A stretch of 34,544 nucleotides of DNA from Krasilnikovozyma curviuscula (Eukaryota; Basidiomycota; Tremellomycetes; Cystofilobasidiales; Mrakiaceae): positions 1 through 34,544 of the forward strand of contig MVAQ01000228.1 in assembly GCA_014825775.1 (NCBI GenBank), read 5' to 3'. The position numbers and the translations under genes were made by a program. Below, in pieces: positions 34,533-34,544 of the stretch. A model generated the notes under the pieces. It was not told where the DNA came from. It ran no database searches and saw nothing but the letters and a program-made list of their open reading frames with translations. Numbering within the stretch: the first letter of the stretch is position 1; each line of letters opens with the position of its first letter.

Positions 34533-34544
34533 GGCTTTTTATTA

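Overview
The window is about 34.5 kb of nuclear DNA from a fungus, most likely a basidiomycete and possibly a Tremellomycete (Cryptococcus/Kwoniella-like) yeast. The grounds are: genes broken by many short introns (mostly 43-160 nt, GTAAGT/GTGAGT-like donors, AG acceptors); fourteen recognisable eukaryotic genes packed on both strands; and a homolog of Clp1 (clampless1), a protein I know only from Basidiomycota. The genus is an inference. Exon models were built by hand from splice signals, reading-frame phase and family knowledge. All complete models sum to whole codons with no internal stop.

Layout. 1-967 (-): N-terminal part of SEC62 (ER protein translocation), cut by the window edge. 1166-2856 (-): PPE1, the PP2A methylesterase. 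3032-3778 (-): a PAC4/PSMG4-type proteasome assembly chaperone. 3830-5903 (-): NUP42-like nucleoporin with a CCCH zinc finger and FG repeats. 6151-7301 (+): small secreted, Ser/Thr-rich, probably GPI-anchored protein. 8007-9826 (+): heterotrimeric G protein alpha subunit. 11016-13650 (+): ATP2, the mitochondrial ATP synthase beta subunit. 14711-16144 (+): Clp1-like protein. 17038-18269 (-): MEMO1 family protein. 18524-19790 (-): SAM-dependent methyltransferase of the trans-aconitate methyltransferase type. 20186-23058 and 23279-26279 (+): two tandem paralogous Zn2Cys6 transcription factors. 26501-27606 (-): DID2/CHMP1 ESCRT-III subunit. 27822-29995 (+): peptide:N-glycanase PNG1 carrying an extra C-terminal L-type lectin domain. 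30334-34502 (+): a large mitochondrial-type PPR protein that runs off the right edge.

There is no single operon-like system. Most genes are housekeeping genes for proteostasis (SEC62, PAC4, DID2, PNG1), nuclear transport, mitochondria and signalling. The points most worth a second look are the PNGase-lectin fusion, in which a deglycosylating enzyme carries its own predicted glycan-binding module, and the tandem transcription factor pair. The pair differ at five intron positions, and one copy has a 10-nt microexon that completes the zinc cluster. Two GC-AG introns, an ATG-only first exon and an unusual guanine-binding motif in the G alpha protein are further oddities. I saw no tRNA, rRNA, transposon or CRISPR array.
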